Positions 10,614 through 20,035 of a DNA stretch of 64,000 nt are shown here, piece after piece. The translations under genes and the position numbers were made by a program. Each line of letters starts with the position of its first letter. The stretch's first letter is position 1. This DNA comes from Chloroflexota bacterium. Its GTDB lineage: Bacteria; Chloroflexota; Anaerolineae; Anaerolineales; E44-bin32. The stretch is taken from contig JADFRG010000002.1 in the NCBI GenBank assembly GCA_022561385.1, forward strand, positions 100,503 through 164,502. Direction: 5' to 3'. A model generated the notes under the pieces. It was not told the DNA's origin. It made no database searches and saw only the letters and a list, made by a program, of their open reading frames with translations.

Positions 10614-10637
10614 CCTTACCAAGGTAAGAGGTACAAT
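10614..10637 (+). promoter_or_regulatory. Inverted repeat and -10-like box before the truncated ABC ATPase
   Basis: CTTACC and GGTAAG form a 6-bp inverted repeat with an AA centre at 10615-10628, followed after three bases by TACAAT (10632-10637), a plausible -10 box. An operator next to a promoter is possible because the gene belongs to a sugar-ABC family that is often controlled by a local repressor. No convincing -35 box is seen. Confidence 0.3.
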
Positions 10638-10673
10638 GCGAAATATTAGACCTGTCACGGTGGAGGACTGCCC

Positions 10674-11345
10674 ATGGCCAGCGTAACCTACGAGCACGTC
10701 TACAAGCGCTTCGATGAGCCTCTCTCCAACTTGGACGCCAAGCTGCGCGTCCAGACCCGCGCCGAAATCACAAAGCTCCACCAGCAGCTTGCCACGACGT
10801 TCGTCTATGTGACGCACGACCAGGTGGAGGCCATGACGATGGCCACTCGCATCGCAGTGATTCGGCGTGGGCTCATGCAGCAGGTCGATACGCCCCAAAC
10901 TCTGTACGACAAGCCCTCGAACGTCTTCGTGGCCGGATTTATCGGGTCTCCCGCGATGAACTTTTTTGATGCTAAGGTGGAGCGATCGAACGGGAATCTA
11001 ATCATCGACTCTGAGGCGTTCAACGCCGTAATCCCGAAAACGAAAGCATCGAAGTACGAGGAGTACGTTGGAAAGCGGGTGATCTTCGGTATCCGACCGG
11101 AGGATATACACGACCCCAGTTTCACGCCTGCGGATATTCAAACCTCGTTGGTGGAGGCCAGGGTGGACGTGACCGAGCTCATGGGAAGTGAAATCTACCT
11201 TCATCTAAAGGCCAAGGGGGATACCTTTGTAGGCCGAGTCGACCCGCGCACATATATGCGAGCCGGCAACGACGTTCAGGTTGCGTTCAACATGGACAAC
11301 ATCCATCTCTTTGAAAGTGAGGGCGATCAAGCGACCATCATGTAA
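10674..11345 (+). pseudogene. MalK/UgpC-type ABC transporter ATPase with the nucleotide-binding core deleted
   Basis: A 223-residue open frame. The first 14 residues (MASVTYEHVYKRFD) match the normal beginning of a MalK/UgpC ATPase. The next residues, EPLSNLDAKLRV, are the segment just after Walker B. Walker A, Q-loop, the LSGGQ signature and Walker B itself are therefore missing, a loss of roughly 140-150 codons, and the frame is kept. The D-loop, the H-loop VTHDQVEAMTMA and a full-looking C-terminal regulatory OB-fold domain remain. A GATGA microhomology at the joint (CTTCGATGAGCC) could have caused it. It has a good GGAGG site and its own terminator. It cannot hydrolyse ATP on this sequence. 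An assembly collapse is an alternative. Confidence 0.8.
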
Positions 11346-11367
11346 CCCTGGCCGCCATCGACCCACT

Positions 11368-11390
11368 GCCCCCGTTCACGGGGGCTTCTT
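11368..11390 (+). terminator. Intrinsic terminator after the ABC ATPase remnant
   Basis: A perfect 7-bp hairpin (GCCCCCG, loop TTCA, CGGGGGC at 11368-11385) is followed by TTCTT. It lies 23 bases after the stop codon and 17 bases before apgM. Confidence 0.75.
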
Positions 11391-11401
11391 ATTGCCCACC
11401 C

Positions 11402-12613
11402 GTGAATTCGCTGGAATTATTAAGTCAGCTCCACCGCCCGTCTTCGGCAAAGATCATCTTGCTTGTGTTGGATGGCCTTGGCGGCCTTCCAATGGAGACA
11501 GGCGGGGCGACCGCGCTGGAAGCGGCCGCCACACCTAACCTCGATCGCCTGGCTCAAGAAGGAACGACCGGCCAAACAATCCCCATCTTGCCGGGAGTTA
11601 CACCCGGGTCGGGCCCAGCGCACCTTGCACTGTTTGGATACGACCCACTGAAATATAAGGTGGGTCGCGGCGTGCTGGAGGCCACCGGGGTGGGGATGCA
11701 GGTAACTAAATGGGACGTTGCGGCGAGGGGAAATTTCTGCACGCTGGATAAGGACGGCCTGATCACCGATAGGCGGGCGGGTCGTCTGCCGAGCGAGGTC
11801 GCCAGGCCGCTGGTGGACCGACTGGACTCGATCGAGGTCCCCAACTACACGTTCGAAATCCGACACCTACGCGATTACCGCTTCGCTCTGGTGGCTCGGG
11901 GAGAAGGGTTAGAGCCCGATTTGTCCGACACTGATCCTCAGCAGGTGGGACTGGCTCCGCTCGAAGTTGTCCCCGTTGGGCAGCAGTCACAGACTTCAGC
12001 GGAGGTGTTCAATCGATGGATCGCGGACTCACATCCGGTGCTGGCCGAAGAGCCTCAAGCCAACGGGCTCACCCTGCGAGGTTTCTCGACCAATCCCGAA
12101 TTGCCGCAATTCGGTCCACGTTACGGCCTGAATGCGGCCTGTATTGCGGTTTATCCAATGTATAGAGGCGCCGCAAAATTGGTCGGCATGGAGATCCTTG
12201 AATTTGAGGGTGACGGCCCGGCCGAGGAATTTTCCGCCCTCGGCCCCCGATGGGAAGAGTTCGATTTCGCCTTCATTCACATCAAGGCAACCGACAGCCG
12301 AGGCGAGGACGGGGACTTTGCGGGAAAGGCGGCCGTCATCGAAGAGGTTGACCGCCAGCTGGGCCGGTTGATGGACCTTGAGCCAGCGGTGCTCGCGGTC
12401 ACAGGTGACCACTCCACTCCAGCACGGATGCGAGCACACTCATGGCATCCGGTGCCTCTTTTGTTATGGGCGCCGGACACCGTGCGACCCGATAATTCTC
12501 AGGACTTTGGAGAACGAACATGCGCCCTTGGCGGCCTCGGCACCTTTCCGGCCGTGTCCTTGATGGGGTTGCTTCTCGCGCATGCTGGCCGACTCAACAA
12601 GTTTGGCGCCTAA
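11402..12613 (+). CDS. apgM: 2,3-bisphosphoglycerate-independent phosphoglycerate mutase, archaeal type
   Basis: A 403-residue alkaline-phosphatase-superfamily mutase that converts 3- to 2-phosphoglycerate. The N-terminal metal/catalytic segment is LLVLDGLGGLP, followed by TPNLDRLA and PGSGPAHLALFGYDP, which are typical of the ApgM group and not of the long GpmI enzymes. The C-terminal metal site is AVTGDHSTPA with HSWHPVPLL. The start is GTG at 11402. With gap and pgk nearby, most of lower glycolysis is encoded in this region. Confidence 0.93.
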   Translation: MNSLELLSQLHRPSSAKIILLVLDGLGGLPMETGGATALEAAATPNLDRLAQEGTTGQTIPILPGVTPGSGPAHLALFGYDPLKYKVGRGVLEATGVGMQVTKWDVAARGNFCTLDKDGLITDRRAGRLPSEVARPLVDRLDSIEVPNYTFEIRHLRDYRFALVARGEGLEPDLSDTDPQQVGLAPLEVVPVGQQSQTSAEVFNRWIADSHPVLAEEPQANGLTLRGFSTNPELPQFGPRYGLNAACIAVYPMYRGAAKLVGMEILEFEGDGPAEEFSALGPRWEEFDFAFIHIKATDSRGEDGDFAGKAAVIEEVDRQLGRLMDLEPAVLAVTGDHSTPARMRAHSWHPVPLLLWAPDTVRPDNSQDFGERTCALGGLGTFPAVSLMGLLLAHAGRLNKFGA

Positions 12614-12947
12614 GCTGCTCGCGTTCGAAAATCAACCCGGCTCACTCAATTAGCCTCATCTACCCACGTCCAGCCGGACCTGATAATTCGGCCGAGGGCC
12701 CCGCTCTCTCTCTCACCCTTTATCTTTCCGATTGGCCTGGCGCCCAATATCTGGGTCACGCGGCATAAAATCTCCACGGATCAGCCTGGCCCCCCGCCCA
12801 CGTTTCATTACACGGCATCCGCCTGCTTGCCCATTCGTCACCGGTGATCTGCATTCACGCCTCATACCCACGCATGGCTCACTTTGGGGTATCGGCTTGC
12901 TCTCCTAGCGCGAAGAAATGGCTGTGCGCAGCCCAGTTGGTTGTGGC
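12614..12947. other. Intergenic region between convergent genes, no feature seen
   Basis: This 334-base stretch separates apgM (plus) from the DUF1461 gene (minus). I found no convincing gene, hairpin with T-run or repeat in it. A plus-strand open frame that starts near 12844 runs antisense through the DUF1461 gene and has no recognisable features. Confidence 0.5.
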
Positions 12948-13631
12948 TTATGTGCCGCGGGATATCAAGAAGCGGGAGATTACGTATAAGAGACCGGCTT
13001 GGACCAGAGTCCCCAGACCGATGGTCGCAAATGCGACCTGCCAGAATCGTTCAGGGAACAGTCGGATGAGGGTGTCGCTGAACAAGAAGGTCCACGTATC
13101 AGGATCGAAAAAGACTTCGTGGAAGGCAACAAAAAGCACCGAGAATCCGATTATCAGCGCTACAAGCAGGACCACCATGCCGACCGCGGTCAGCCTGGCG
13201 CCCGCCCGGAGGCTCTGCAAGAGAACCTGGATGCCGGCGACTCGCCACACCAGGACGCTGATCGCGACCGCCGCAATCAGCAGAATGCGGCGGACGTTTA
13301 AAGTTGTTTGAGTGACCTCTTTGACGTCTACCATGTGACGGAGTTCGCGCGCATTGTAGACCGGGGTGCCGTCTTCAAATCGCTGATCCCCAAGGAAGTT
13401 GATGTCGGCCTCATTCAGCAAGAATTCCAGGGCGATCGGGGCGTGAATTAGCCGATCCTGCTGGGTAAAACCGTACGAATCCGCGGGGAAGCCGGGCAGG
13501 GCATAGTTGAAGCGCACGAAGGTATCGGTCATAAGCAGCCGCACGCTGGTCAGCACCAGGATCACCGGAATGAGCACCTGCAGGAAGAGGCGTGCAGCAG
13601 TGAGCCAGCCGGGTTCTGAAGTTGCATCCAT
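12948..13631 (-). CDS. DUF1461 / TIGR01906 family integral membrane protein
   Basis: A 227-residue membrane protein with an N-terminal hydrophobic segment, an outer loop and three C-terminal membrane segments (LLIAAVAISVLVW, LTAVGMVVLLVALIIGF, LVQAGLLYVISRFL). The loop contains FLGDQRF and YNARELRHMVDV, and a VFVAFHEVFFDPDTW-like block follows (here FVAFHEVFFDPDTWTFLF); both are typical of the TIGR01906 family. The family has no settled function. Its ATG overlaps the stop of the upstream spermidine-synthase-like gene (TGATG). Confidence 0.8.
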   Translation of the reverse strand: MDATSEPGWLTAARLFLQVLIPVILVLTSVRLLMTDTFVRFNYALPGFPADSYGFTQQDRLIHAPIALEFLLNEADINFLGDQRFEDGTPVYNARELRHMVDVKEVTQTTLNVRRILLIAAVAISVLVWRVAGIQVLLQSLRAGARLTAVGMVVLLVALIIGFSVLFVAFHEVFFDPDTWTFLFSDTLIRLFPERFWQVAFATIGLGTLVQAGLLYVISRFLISRGT

Positions 13632-15199
13632 CAGGGTATTCCCTCCATCCCGCCCAGCACAAATTGGAACACTATCGAGTTGATCAGTCGCTCGACCGGT
13701 GCACGATCATCCGTGAACACAATGTCTGTCTTGGGCGGGGTTCGGATATTTGCGATGGCACGGTTCAGCACCTGGAGCAATTCAGGCGGCGCCCCACTGT
13801 CTTCCAGAGCCAACAGGTTACCGACCAGGTTGGTCGCGAGGGTAGGTTTGCGCGTTGCATAAAGAATTGAATTGAAGCTTCCCGGGACATCCACCAGATG
13901 CACCGAGGGAAGGACGACCTGGATGGTCCCCGTCATGGCCTCGATTAACCTTCTGTCCTCAGCGGTACGACCCACATTTATGGCCAGAACCCCCAGTTCG
14001 TCGAGATGCTCCGCCACGTTCTGGAAAAACTCGACCGACGTAAGTTGCCAGGGGATGTAAGGCGCGCGATAAGCGTCGATCACGATAACCGAATAAAGCT
14101 GCTGGCTCTGTTGGAGGCCCCAGCGGCCATCGGCCACGATTGCATTTAGATTGGGCTCGTTCATGTCGAAGTACTCGCGGCCGACGCGAATGATTTCCGG
14201 ATCGATTTCCCATCCGTCGATCGGTACCGGTCCGAAAACATCCGAATACTGTTTCGCAATTGTTCCGGCTGCTAATCCGATAATCCCCACTCGTTTCAGG
14301 TCGTCCAGCTCGAACGGGGGGCGATTGAAAAAAGGCGCGGCCAGAAACATCTCCCACGTTCCATAACCGTACGGCGGAGCACCTTCCTCCGGCAAATATA
14401 TCGAATGTTCTGCCAAGCCTTCGTTCAGGTAGAGCACGCGCACCCCGTTGTTCTCCACGACCTGTATGTAATTGTAGGAGGATTCGGTTTCGTATAACGA
14501 ACCGTCCTTGATGGGGCCCTCAAGCACCAGGACGGACAGCCCGATCAGAACGAATGGCATCCACGCGTATCGAAGCATTCTGCGCGTGCCGCTCTCGTAG
14601 GCCAAGCCTCCAAGTGCAACAACCAGAAGCACCAAACTGAACAACAAGAAGGTGCGCGCGGTGCCCACGGTTGGGATCAGCCACAACACGGGCAGAAACG
14701 TTCCGAGAATGGAACCCACCGTGGATAACGCATACACCCTTCCCGCGGTACGGCCCGCTTCCCTCGTCTCGGTGATCGAAAGACGGATCGCGAAGGGGGA
14801 TACGCAGGCCAGCAGCGTGATAGGCACCACAAATAGAATAAGCACCGAAACGAAGGAGCCGGCCATAATAGCGGCGTCCAGTGCCTGCACTGCGACCGCC
14901 GCCTGGCGAAGCACCGGCCTGGCAACCAGCGGCACCATGCCCGCAGTAAATGCCGCCCATGCGATGATGCGGTAGAAGGTATCGGCATGGGGAGAGCGGT
15001 CGGCCCATCGGCCCCCAATGAAGTAGCCGGCGGCCAAATAAATCAAGATGAGGCCGATAATGTTCGCCCACACGATATTGCTGGTACCGAACACAGTGCC
15101 GAGCAATCGGGCGGCGGTAATCTCAATAGCCAGGGTGGTCATTCCGGCCGTAAAAACGGCCAGCAGGATGAGCCTCGCGCGCGTGATCTGTCCAGTCAT
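13631..15199 (-). CDS. Polytopic membrane protein fused to a spermidine-synthase-like domain
   Basis: A 522-residue fusion. The first half is polytopic, beginning TLAIEITAARLLG, the typical start of fused MFS/spermidine synthase proteins. The second half has a Rossmann methyltransferase-like fold: IIGLAAGTIAKQY, DGWEIDPEIIRVGREYF, ADGRWGLQ and VIVIDAYRAPYIP. True spermidine synthases have GGGDG and a catalytic Asp. Here the first motif is GLAAG, so aminopropyl transfer is uncertain. It lies 39 bases after the preceding membrane gene and overlaps DUF1461 by one base. Confidence 0.85.
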   Translation of the reverse strand: MTGQITRARLILLAVFTAGMTTLAIEITAARLLGTVFGTSNIVWANIIGLILIYLAAGYFIGGRWADRSPHADTFYRIIAWAAFTAGMVPLVARPVLRQAAVAVQALDAAIMAGSFVSVLILFVVPITLLACVSPFAIRLSITETREAGRTAGRVYALSTVGSILGTFLPVLWLIPTVGTARTFLLFSLVLLVVALGGLAYESGTRRMLRYAWMPFVLIGLSVLVLEGPIKDGSLYETESSYNYIQVVENNGVRVLYLNEGLAEHSIYLPEEGAPPYGYGTWEMFLAAPFFNRPPFELDDLKRVGIIGLAAGTIAKQYSDVFGPVPIDGWEIDPEIIRVGREYFDMNEPNLNAIVADGRWGLQQSQQLYSVIVIDAYRAPYIPWQLTSVEFFQNVAEHLDELGVLAINVGRTAEDRRLIEAMTGTIQVVLPSVHLVDVPGSFNSILYATRKPTLATNLVGNLLALEDSGAPPELLQVLNRAIANIRTPPKTDIVFTDDRAPVERLINSIVFQFVLGGMEGIP

Positions 15200-15238
15200 G
15201 GGACCTGCAAACCAATCGCAGAATTGTACTAGGTCGAG

Positions 15239-16324
15239 TTATTGCGCCAGCAGGATCGCCAGTAAGGCAGACCAGAACAGGCCATAACGCAGCGGCCGCA
15301 GGAGATGTTGCGAGGCGGAAAATAAGATCACCGCCAGCACAAGCCCGCTGGCGAATCGCACCAATCCCAGCGGCTCACGAAAGGTCGAGAAGGGCAGGAT
15401 CATCACCGCCATTCCGTTCCCGAGCAACGACCAGGCTTCCGCGGAAGGCATGCCGCGCAGGATCGAACGTACGGAGGCAATCACCGCCCATATCGTGGGT
15501 AGAACAATCGTTGGCAGGAACATCAAAAGGAAAACGCCCAGCACCAGCAGGTCCTCGGACCCGATGCGGAACAATCCCATGAAGGGGATCCACTCGAATG
15601 GCGTGGCCATCTCCCCGCCGCTCCCCAGGCCTGGGCTTCCGAAGGTCATCCAAAGCCAGGCTTGCCAGCCGATGAAGGTTATTACCGAGGCCAGATAGGT
15701 ACCTAAGACGCGAGCTCTTCGCTGCTCCATCCATTCGGCCAGAATGGCGGCGAACAAGAAAACGATCGTGGTCTCTTTTGCAAATACGGCCAGCCCGAAT
15801 AAGAGCGCGCTCCACCCAGCCCTACCCCTCGCCCTTGCCAACCAACCCAAGGCCGCGAGGCCATAGGCCAGCGGTTCTCCAAGCCCGAGCCCTACCGACG
15901 CTATCAGCCCGACCCATAAACCGTAAGACAACGCATACCAGGGGTTCAATGCCTGATCAAGAAGGTAACGTGCGACGGCCCAGGTGCCCGCCCAGTGAGC
16001 GAGCAGGCCCACAATCACCAATGACCACGGAATCCAGGCCTGCGAACCAATCGACATCACTCGGGCAACTATCGGGAGCAGGATCCGTTGATATCGATAG
16101 GCGGGGACATCGAGCTTAGGCTCAACTTGCTCCGGGTCGGGGCTCGACGCGATGTAATAGGAAAACTGGCCGTCATACCCTGGCGAACCTGCCTCTATTC
16201 CCTGTGAGTAGCGGGTCCCCAATTCGAAAAGTTCTATCGGCTGCCAGCCCAGGCTTGATAAGCGCCAGACGACATAAGCAGCCGCCACCAAGATCGAGAC
16301 CGTTGCGGGCCGGAACGCCCTCAT
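15239..16324 (-). CDS. Polytopic membrane protein, GT-C-like
   Basis: A 361-residue protein with about eight membrane segments. The first outer loop contains GSPGYDGQFSYYIASSPD followed by YRYQRILLP. This D-G-x-F/Y pattern is seen in a family of putative GT-C mannosyltransferase-like proteins of glycopolymer synthesis, and FGLAVFAKETTIVFL in the middle fits that family. There is no proven activity. Its start overlaps the upstream YfhO-like gene by four bases, so it is part of the same operon. Confidence 0.65.
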   Translation of the reverse strand: MRAFRPATVSILVAAAYVVWRLSSLGWQPIELFELGTRYSQGIEAGSPGYDGQFSYYIASSPDPEQVEPKLDVPAYRYQRILLPIVARVMSIGSQAWIPWSLVIVGLLAHWAGTWAVARYLLDQALNPWYALSYGLWVGLIASVGLGLGEPLAYGLAALGWLARARGRAGWSALLFGLAVFAKETTIVFLFAAILAEWMEQRRARVLGTYLASVITFIGWQAWLWMTFGSPGLGSGGEMATPFEWIPFMGLFRIGSEDLLVLGVFLLMFLPTIVLPTIWAVIASVRSILRGMPSAEAWSLLGNGMAVMILPFSTFREPLGLVRFASGLVLAVILFSASQHLLRPLRYGLFWSALLAILLAQ

Positions 16325-18519
16325 TTCCGCCTCAGATACGCGAAGGCTGCCAATCCCACAAGGGTCAGCCCCAGCCCGATTGGGGCCGTAATTGGGCGGT
16401 AGCTGAAGGTCACCAAGTGTTCACCTGCCGGCACCCATAAACCCCTCATCGTCCCATTCGCGGGGTAACTCTTGGTGGCCTGACCGTCGAGCTCGGCCGC
16501 CCACCCCGGATACCAAGTATCTGCCAGTACCAGCCAGCCGCCCTCCGGCGCCTCAACCACCAGCTCCACCGAGTTTGGGCCCTTCTCTTGAACGGCGGAT
16601 ACGAGGCCCGGACCGCCCTTCTCCAGCATGGGTTCGCCTTCCAGCAGTACTTTCTGGGAGGGGTCAAAGTCCGGAACCCACGCTCCGAGGATGGCCTCTG
16701 TCGGACCCGCTACCCAATCTGCGCTCGGGACAATCCAGGCGCGTTCTGGGGCCGGCACGGGAACATAACTAATTGGAACTTCGATCGCCTGCCATCCTAC
16801 GTCCATGTAGGGCAGCCATCGGTCGCGCTGAGCGGGTGGATTTCGCTCTAATTGCTCCATCCAAGCCGCATATCTTGCGGGCAGCAGAGGATCGAAGTTG
16901 TTGACGGACCTGAGTCCATCGAGCAGCAGGCTATTCGGCAATCCACTTGCGCGAGCGATCCGCCAATCGAGCTGTGGCTGAAAGCTGTCGAATCGAAAGG
17001 TGACATCGAATTTAAGTTCTCTCTCCACCGCTTCCGACATATATAACCGATGGTCGCCGGTCAGTTCTGCACTGAGCACGGTGGGCACTGAATTAAACTT
17101 GGCCGGCAGTGTGGGATTGAGCCCACGACCCGCCACGACCAAATCGAGCACGACGACTCCCAGTGCGGCCGCGGTCCATCCTTTTCTAACCGGATCCGTT
17201 CGCAATAGTGCCAGGATGCCGGCCGCAGAAAACCAGAACCCGGCCAGGGCGATCGCGCCAATGAAAGTGGGCTGGATATCGGTTTCAAGCAGGCCAGTCA
17301 AAGCGGCGACCACCAAGACGGCAACCGCGCCGGCGGTGCCGAGGCGAAGCCAATAAAGTCTCTTCCCGACCGCGACCTGCCATCGTTCGGCCCCCATACC
17401 TGCCAGAAGCGATATGGAGCCAACGAGCCATAGATTCCAGCGCGTGGGAGCCTGGAACATCGAAAATGTCGGCACCTTCTCGAAGAGAAAGGTGAAGATC
17501 GGCGTATTACTCCCAAGGCTCAAAACGAATCCGACCGCTGCAATCGCGAGAAGGAACCCCTTCATGCGGCCAGGTACCTTAGATAAGAGCCCACCGACGG
17601 CCAGGAGCAAGGGAAGCACACCCAGGTAGATCGCGTCTTCCCAGAAATTTCCGTACCCCCAGAAATCTCCCGTGGCTGGATTGCCGAAAAGATCGGGCAC
17701 GACAAGTCCCAGCAGTCGCCACGGCCAAAACGAATAGGTCAATGCCGTTTCAGGATCCAGACCCCCCGCCCGAGTAGAGACCGATACATACTCGAGCGTC
17801 GGCACGAGCTGCACGGCGGCGATGGCAAAGGCGAGCGCCCCGGCGGCCCCGAAGGCGAAAACGGCGCGTCTGGCGGACCGCGAGTGGCCACGCGCGCGAT
17901 AGACGACCCACGCCGCAGCAAGGAGAAGCGTGTACCAGGCGATCTGCGCATGTCCCGACAACCATTGCAGTCCGAACACCAGGCCTAATAAGGCCACGGT
18001 GCGAGGCTTGGGGCTTCGAGCCAAACGCTCGGTGGCCAACAGGATCCAGGGCAACCAGGCCGTGGCGGCGTTGATACTCAGGAATCCCGATCTGGCAACC
18101 AGGTAGCCGGACATCCCATACGCAAGCCCTGAGATGGCCTGGGCAAAAGGCCCGAGCCCGATTGACCGGGCCAGCAGCGCCATCCCGAAGCCGGCCCAAA
18201 TTAGGTGCAACATTACCAGGAGCGTTTGACCCCAGGCGACGTCGGTCGCCAAAAGTATCCAATTCGGCGGATACAGGAGCGCCGATTGATAGTTCGCCAT
18301 CAGCGGTGCCCCCATCCCCAGCCACGAATTCCATAGGGGCAGGTGACCTGAGAACAAGATCTGCTTGGCCACTGTGTGCCATGGAGTGAACTGGAGCAAG
18401 GGGGTGCCCCAGAAAAGCGCCCGGCCCCGGATCAGATCGATTCCGAAAAGCAGAATCGGCCCCGCGGCAATGGGCAGCCAAGGATAGGCGCTACGGGAGG
18501 CAGGTCTGATAGAAGTCAT
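16321..18519 (-). CDS. YfhO family membrane protein, copy 1
   Basis: A 732-residue polytopic protein. The N-terminus (LFWGTPLLQFTPWHTVAKQ, then LPLWNSWLGMGAPLMANYQ and LLYPPNWI) is the YfhO signature. It is followed by about ten membrane segments and a large C-terminal outer domain with VLADTWYPGWAAELDG, then a last membrane helix and the RRK end. YfhO proteins are GT-C-fold proteins; some glycosylate teichoic acids or other surface polymers. It overlaps its neighbours by 29 and 4 bases. It is paralogous to the gene at 20032-22269. Confidence 0.85.
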   Translation of the reverse strand: MTSIRPASRSAYPWLPIAAGPILLFGIDLIRGRALFWGTPLLQFTPWHTVAKQILFSGHLPLWNSWLGMGAPLMANYQSALLYPPNWILLATDVAWGQTLLVMLHLIWAGFGMALLARSIGLGPFAQAISGLAYGMSGYLVARSGFLSINAATAWLPWILLATERLARSPKPRTVALLGLVFGLQWLSGHAQIAWYTLLLAAAWVVYRARGHSRSARRAVFAFGAAGALAFAIAAVQLVPTLEYVSVSTRAGGLDPETALTYSFWPWRLLGLVVPDLFGNPATGDFWGYGNFWEDAIYLGVLPLLLAVGGLLSKVPGRMKGFLLAIAAVGFVLSLGSNTPIFTFLFEKVPTFSMFQAPTRWNLWLVGSISLLAGMGAERWQVAVGKRLYWLRLGTAGAVAVLVVAALTGLLETDIQPTFIGAIALAGFWFSAAGILALLRTDPVRKGWTAAALGVVVLDLVVAGRGLNPTLPAKFNSVPTVLSAELTGDHRLYMSEAVERELKFDVTFRFDSFQPQLDWRIARASGLPNSLLLDGLRSVNNFDPLLPARYAAWMEQLERNPPAQRDRWLPYMDVGWQAIEVPISYVPVPAPERAWIVPSADWVAGPTEAILGAWVPDFDPSQKVLLEGEPMLEKGGPGLVSAVQEKGPNSVELVVEAPEGGWLVLADTWYPGWAAELDGQATKSYPANGTMRGLWVPAGEHLVTFSYRPITAPIGLGLTLVGLAAFAYLRRK

Positions 18520-20035
18520 ATCCGTCCTGGCTGTCCAGGATCTCCAGGCATTCCCAATCGCTTGGCTCCCAGTTTCCGATCACGCGCTCTCGAGGTCCAT
18601 GAATCACATACGCGATTTGTTCATCTTCCAAAAGCTGCATTCGCTCTTCATTGGTCCCGGCGACGCGATAAAACTTATCGATCCTGGGCTTCAGTTCGGC
18701 CAAGCCCGCTGTCTCAGGCCCGTGGCCCGCCACGACTCGCACCGGCGCCCAGGCCGGCAGGGGATTGCTGGTCTCGAAGGAGGCCAACACAATCGCCGAC
18801 TGCCCCGCCTGCTGACCCATTCGGCGGAAGGCCTGGATCTCTTCTGAAGGTCTGAAGGCAGGCTCTCGAGGATTTAGCGAAAGCTCGAATCCACTGGCAA
18901 GAATCAACACGGTGCTGGGAATCAACAAACCAAGCAGTGCAATCCGACCCAGCCGCCTTGGACCTCGATCGAGGGTGGCCAGACCGACTGCCGCCAGCAC
19001 CGCCAGCGCAACCCAGCCGCCTTCCGGAAGGCGACGTTGAATGTTGAGCGGTGCCCACGCCAACGCCGGGATGGCGGTTGCCCAGGCGATCGGAAATATC
19101 ATCGCTTCCTGCCTTCGGCGGAGCAGGCTGCGCGCACCGATAAAAGCCGCGGGCAGCAGCACACCGAACGCTAGAAGATACAGGACCGGATGAGGCGACA
19201 GGATGAGATTTTGAGCCGCCCAGGCCTGCAGGTATGGATCGGTATAGGCCTTATAACCCAGGTATGCCATCAGTGGAACCGAGGGCAAGACCGCCCGGCC
19301 GAGGCGTACCGCCCAGAGCTTTCGGTGAGCTCCATATCCCAGGACCACGATTGCGTGCGCGGCCAGGGCCGCAAACGCCGCGAGCAGTTCTGGAGAATGA
19401 ATTAATCCTGCGAAAAGCAGGGCGGTACCTGAGCGCCATCTTGATTCGTCCTGCAAATACCAGACGAAGCCGAGTAACATCGCCGCCCTTGCCAGCGTCA
19501 GATGCGGCAGGCTATAGATGGCCAGGAACCCGAAAGTCTCGGGCGAGTAAAACTCGAGCGGCAGGCTGCCAGCCAGCTCCGGCTGTCCCAGCAAGATCAG
19601 GAGCCAGCCCAACCCTCCGCCGATCGTTGCGACGATCACCGTCCAGCGTCGCAGGGCGATATTTTGAATAAATAAAGAGGAGAATCGATACACCGCCAGC
19701 ACCAGCAGAGGGATGGCGATCACCCTGAACAAGTGGTAAAGCGCCACCAGCTGGCCATGCGAGCCGTTGCTTAATTTTCCGATCAAAAGGTACGGCAGGA
19801 ACGCCAGCACGCCGGATTGTTCTGCGGTGGAATAGGGACTTCTAAAGAGCCAAGCTCCCTCAAATCCGGAGAGCATCTTTGCGATGTAGGAATTGCCATC
19901 TTCTACCCCGATGAGGAAGCCAGTGAAAGTCCCATCCCCGGCCGAACCTACCGCTGCCAACAAATATGGCATGCTGGTCACCAGAGCCAGGATGAAGGAG
20001 TACAGTAGGACCCAACGAAATTCTCTTCGGGTCAT
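18491..20035 (-). CDS. Polytopic membrane protein of the YfhO-linked module, copy 1
   Basis: A 514-residue polytopic protein of unknown function. Near the N-terminus it has GTFTGFLIGVEDGNSYIAKM, very like STFTGFLLNPVDGFSYLAKM in the gene at 22266-23879, so the two are paralogues. A Asp-rich first outer loop and about ten membrane segments fit a GT-C glycosyltransferase fold, but no catalytic signature is certain. The C-terminal soluble part contains VIHGPRERVIGNW. It overlaps the preceding YfhO-like gene by four bases and the following one by 29 bases. Confidence 0.65.
   Translation of the reverse strand: MTRREFRWVLLYSFILALVTSMPYLLAAVGSAGDGTFTGFLIGVEDGNSYIAKMLSGFEGAWLFRSPYSTAEQSGVLAFLPYLLIGKLSNGSHGQLVALYHLFRVIAIPLLVLAVYRFSSLFIQNIALRRWTVIVATIGGGLGWLLILLGQPELAGSLPLEFYSPETFGFLAIYSLPHLTLARAAMLLGFVWYLQDESRWRSGTALLFAGLIHSPELLAAFAALAAHAIVVLGYGAHRKLWAVRLGRAVLPSVPLMAYLGYKAYTDPYLQAWAAQNLILSPHPVLYLLAFGVLLPAAFIGARSLLRRRQEAMIFPIAWATAIPALAWAPLNIQRRLPEGGWVALAVLAAVGLATLDRGPRRLGRIALLGLLIPSTVLILASGFELSLNPREPAFRPSEEIQAFRRMGQQAGQSAIVLASFETSNPLPAWAPVRVVAGHGPETAGLAELKPRIDKFYRVAGTNEERMQLLEDEQIAYVIHGPRERVIGNWEPSDWECLEILDSQDGYDFYQTCLP

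Noticed and set aside
10563..10898. N-terminal extension of the yvcK frame
   Set aside because: The extra part is antisense to the ABC ATPase remnant; the GTG at 10562 gives a normal YvcK beginning with two membrane helices.
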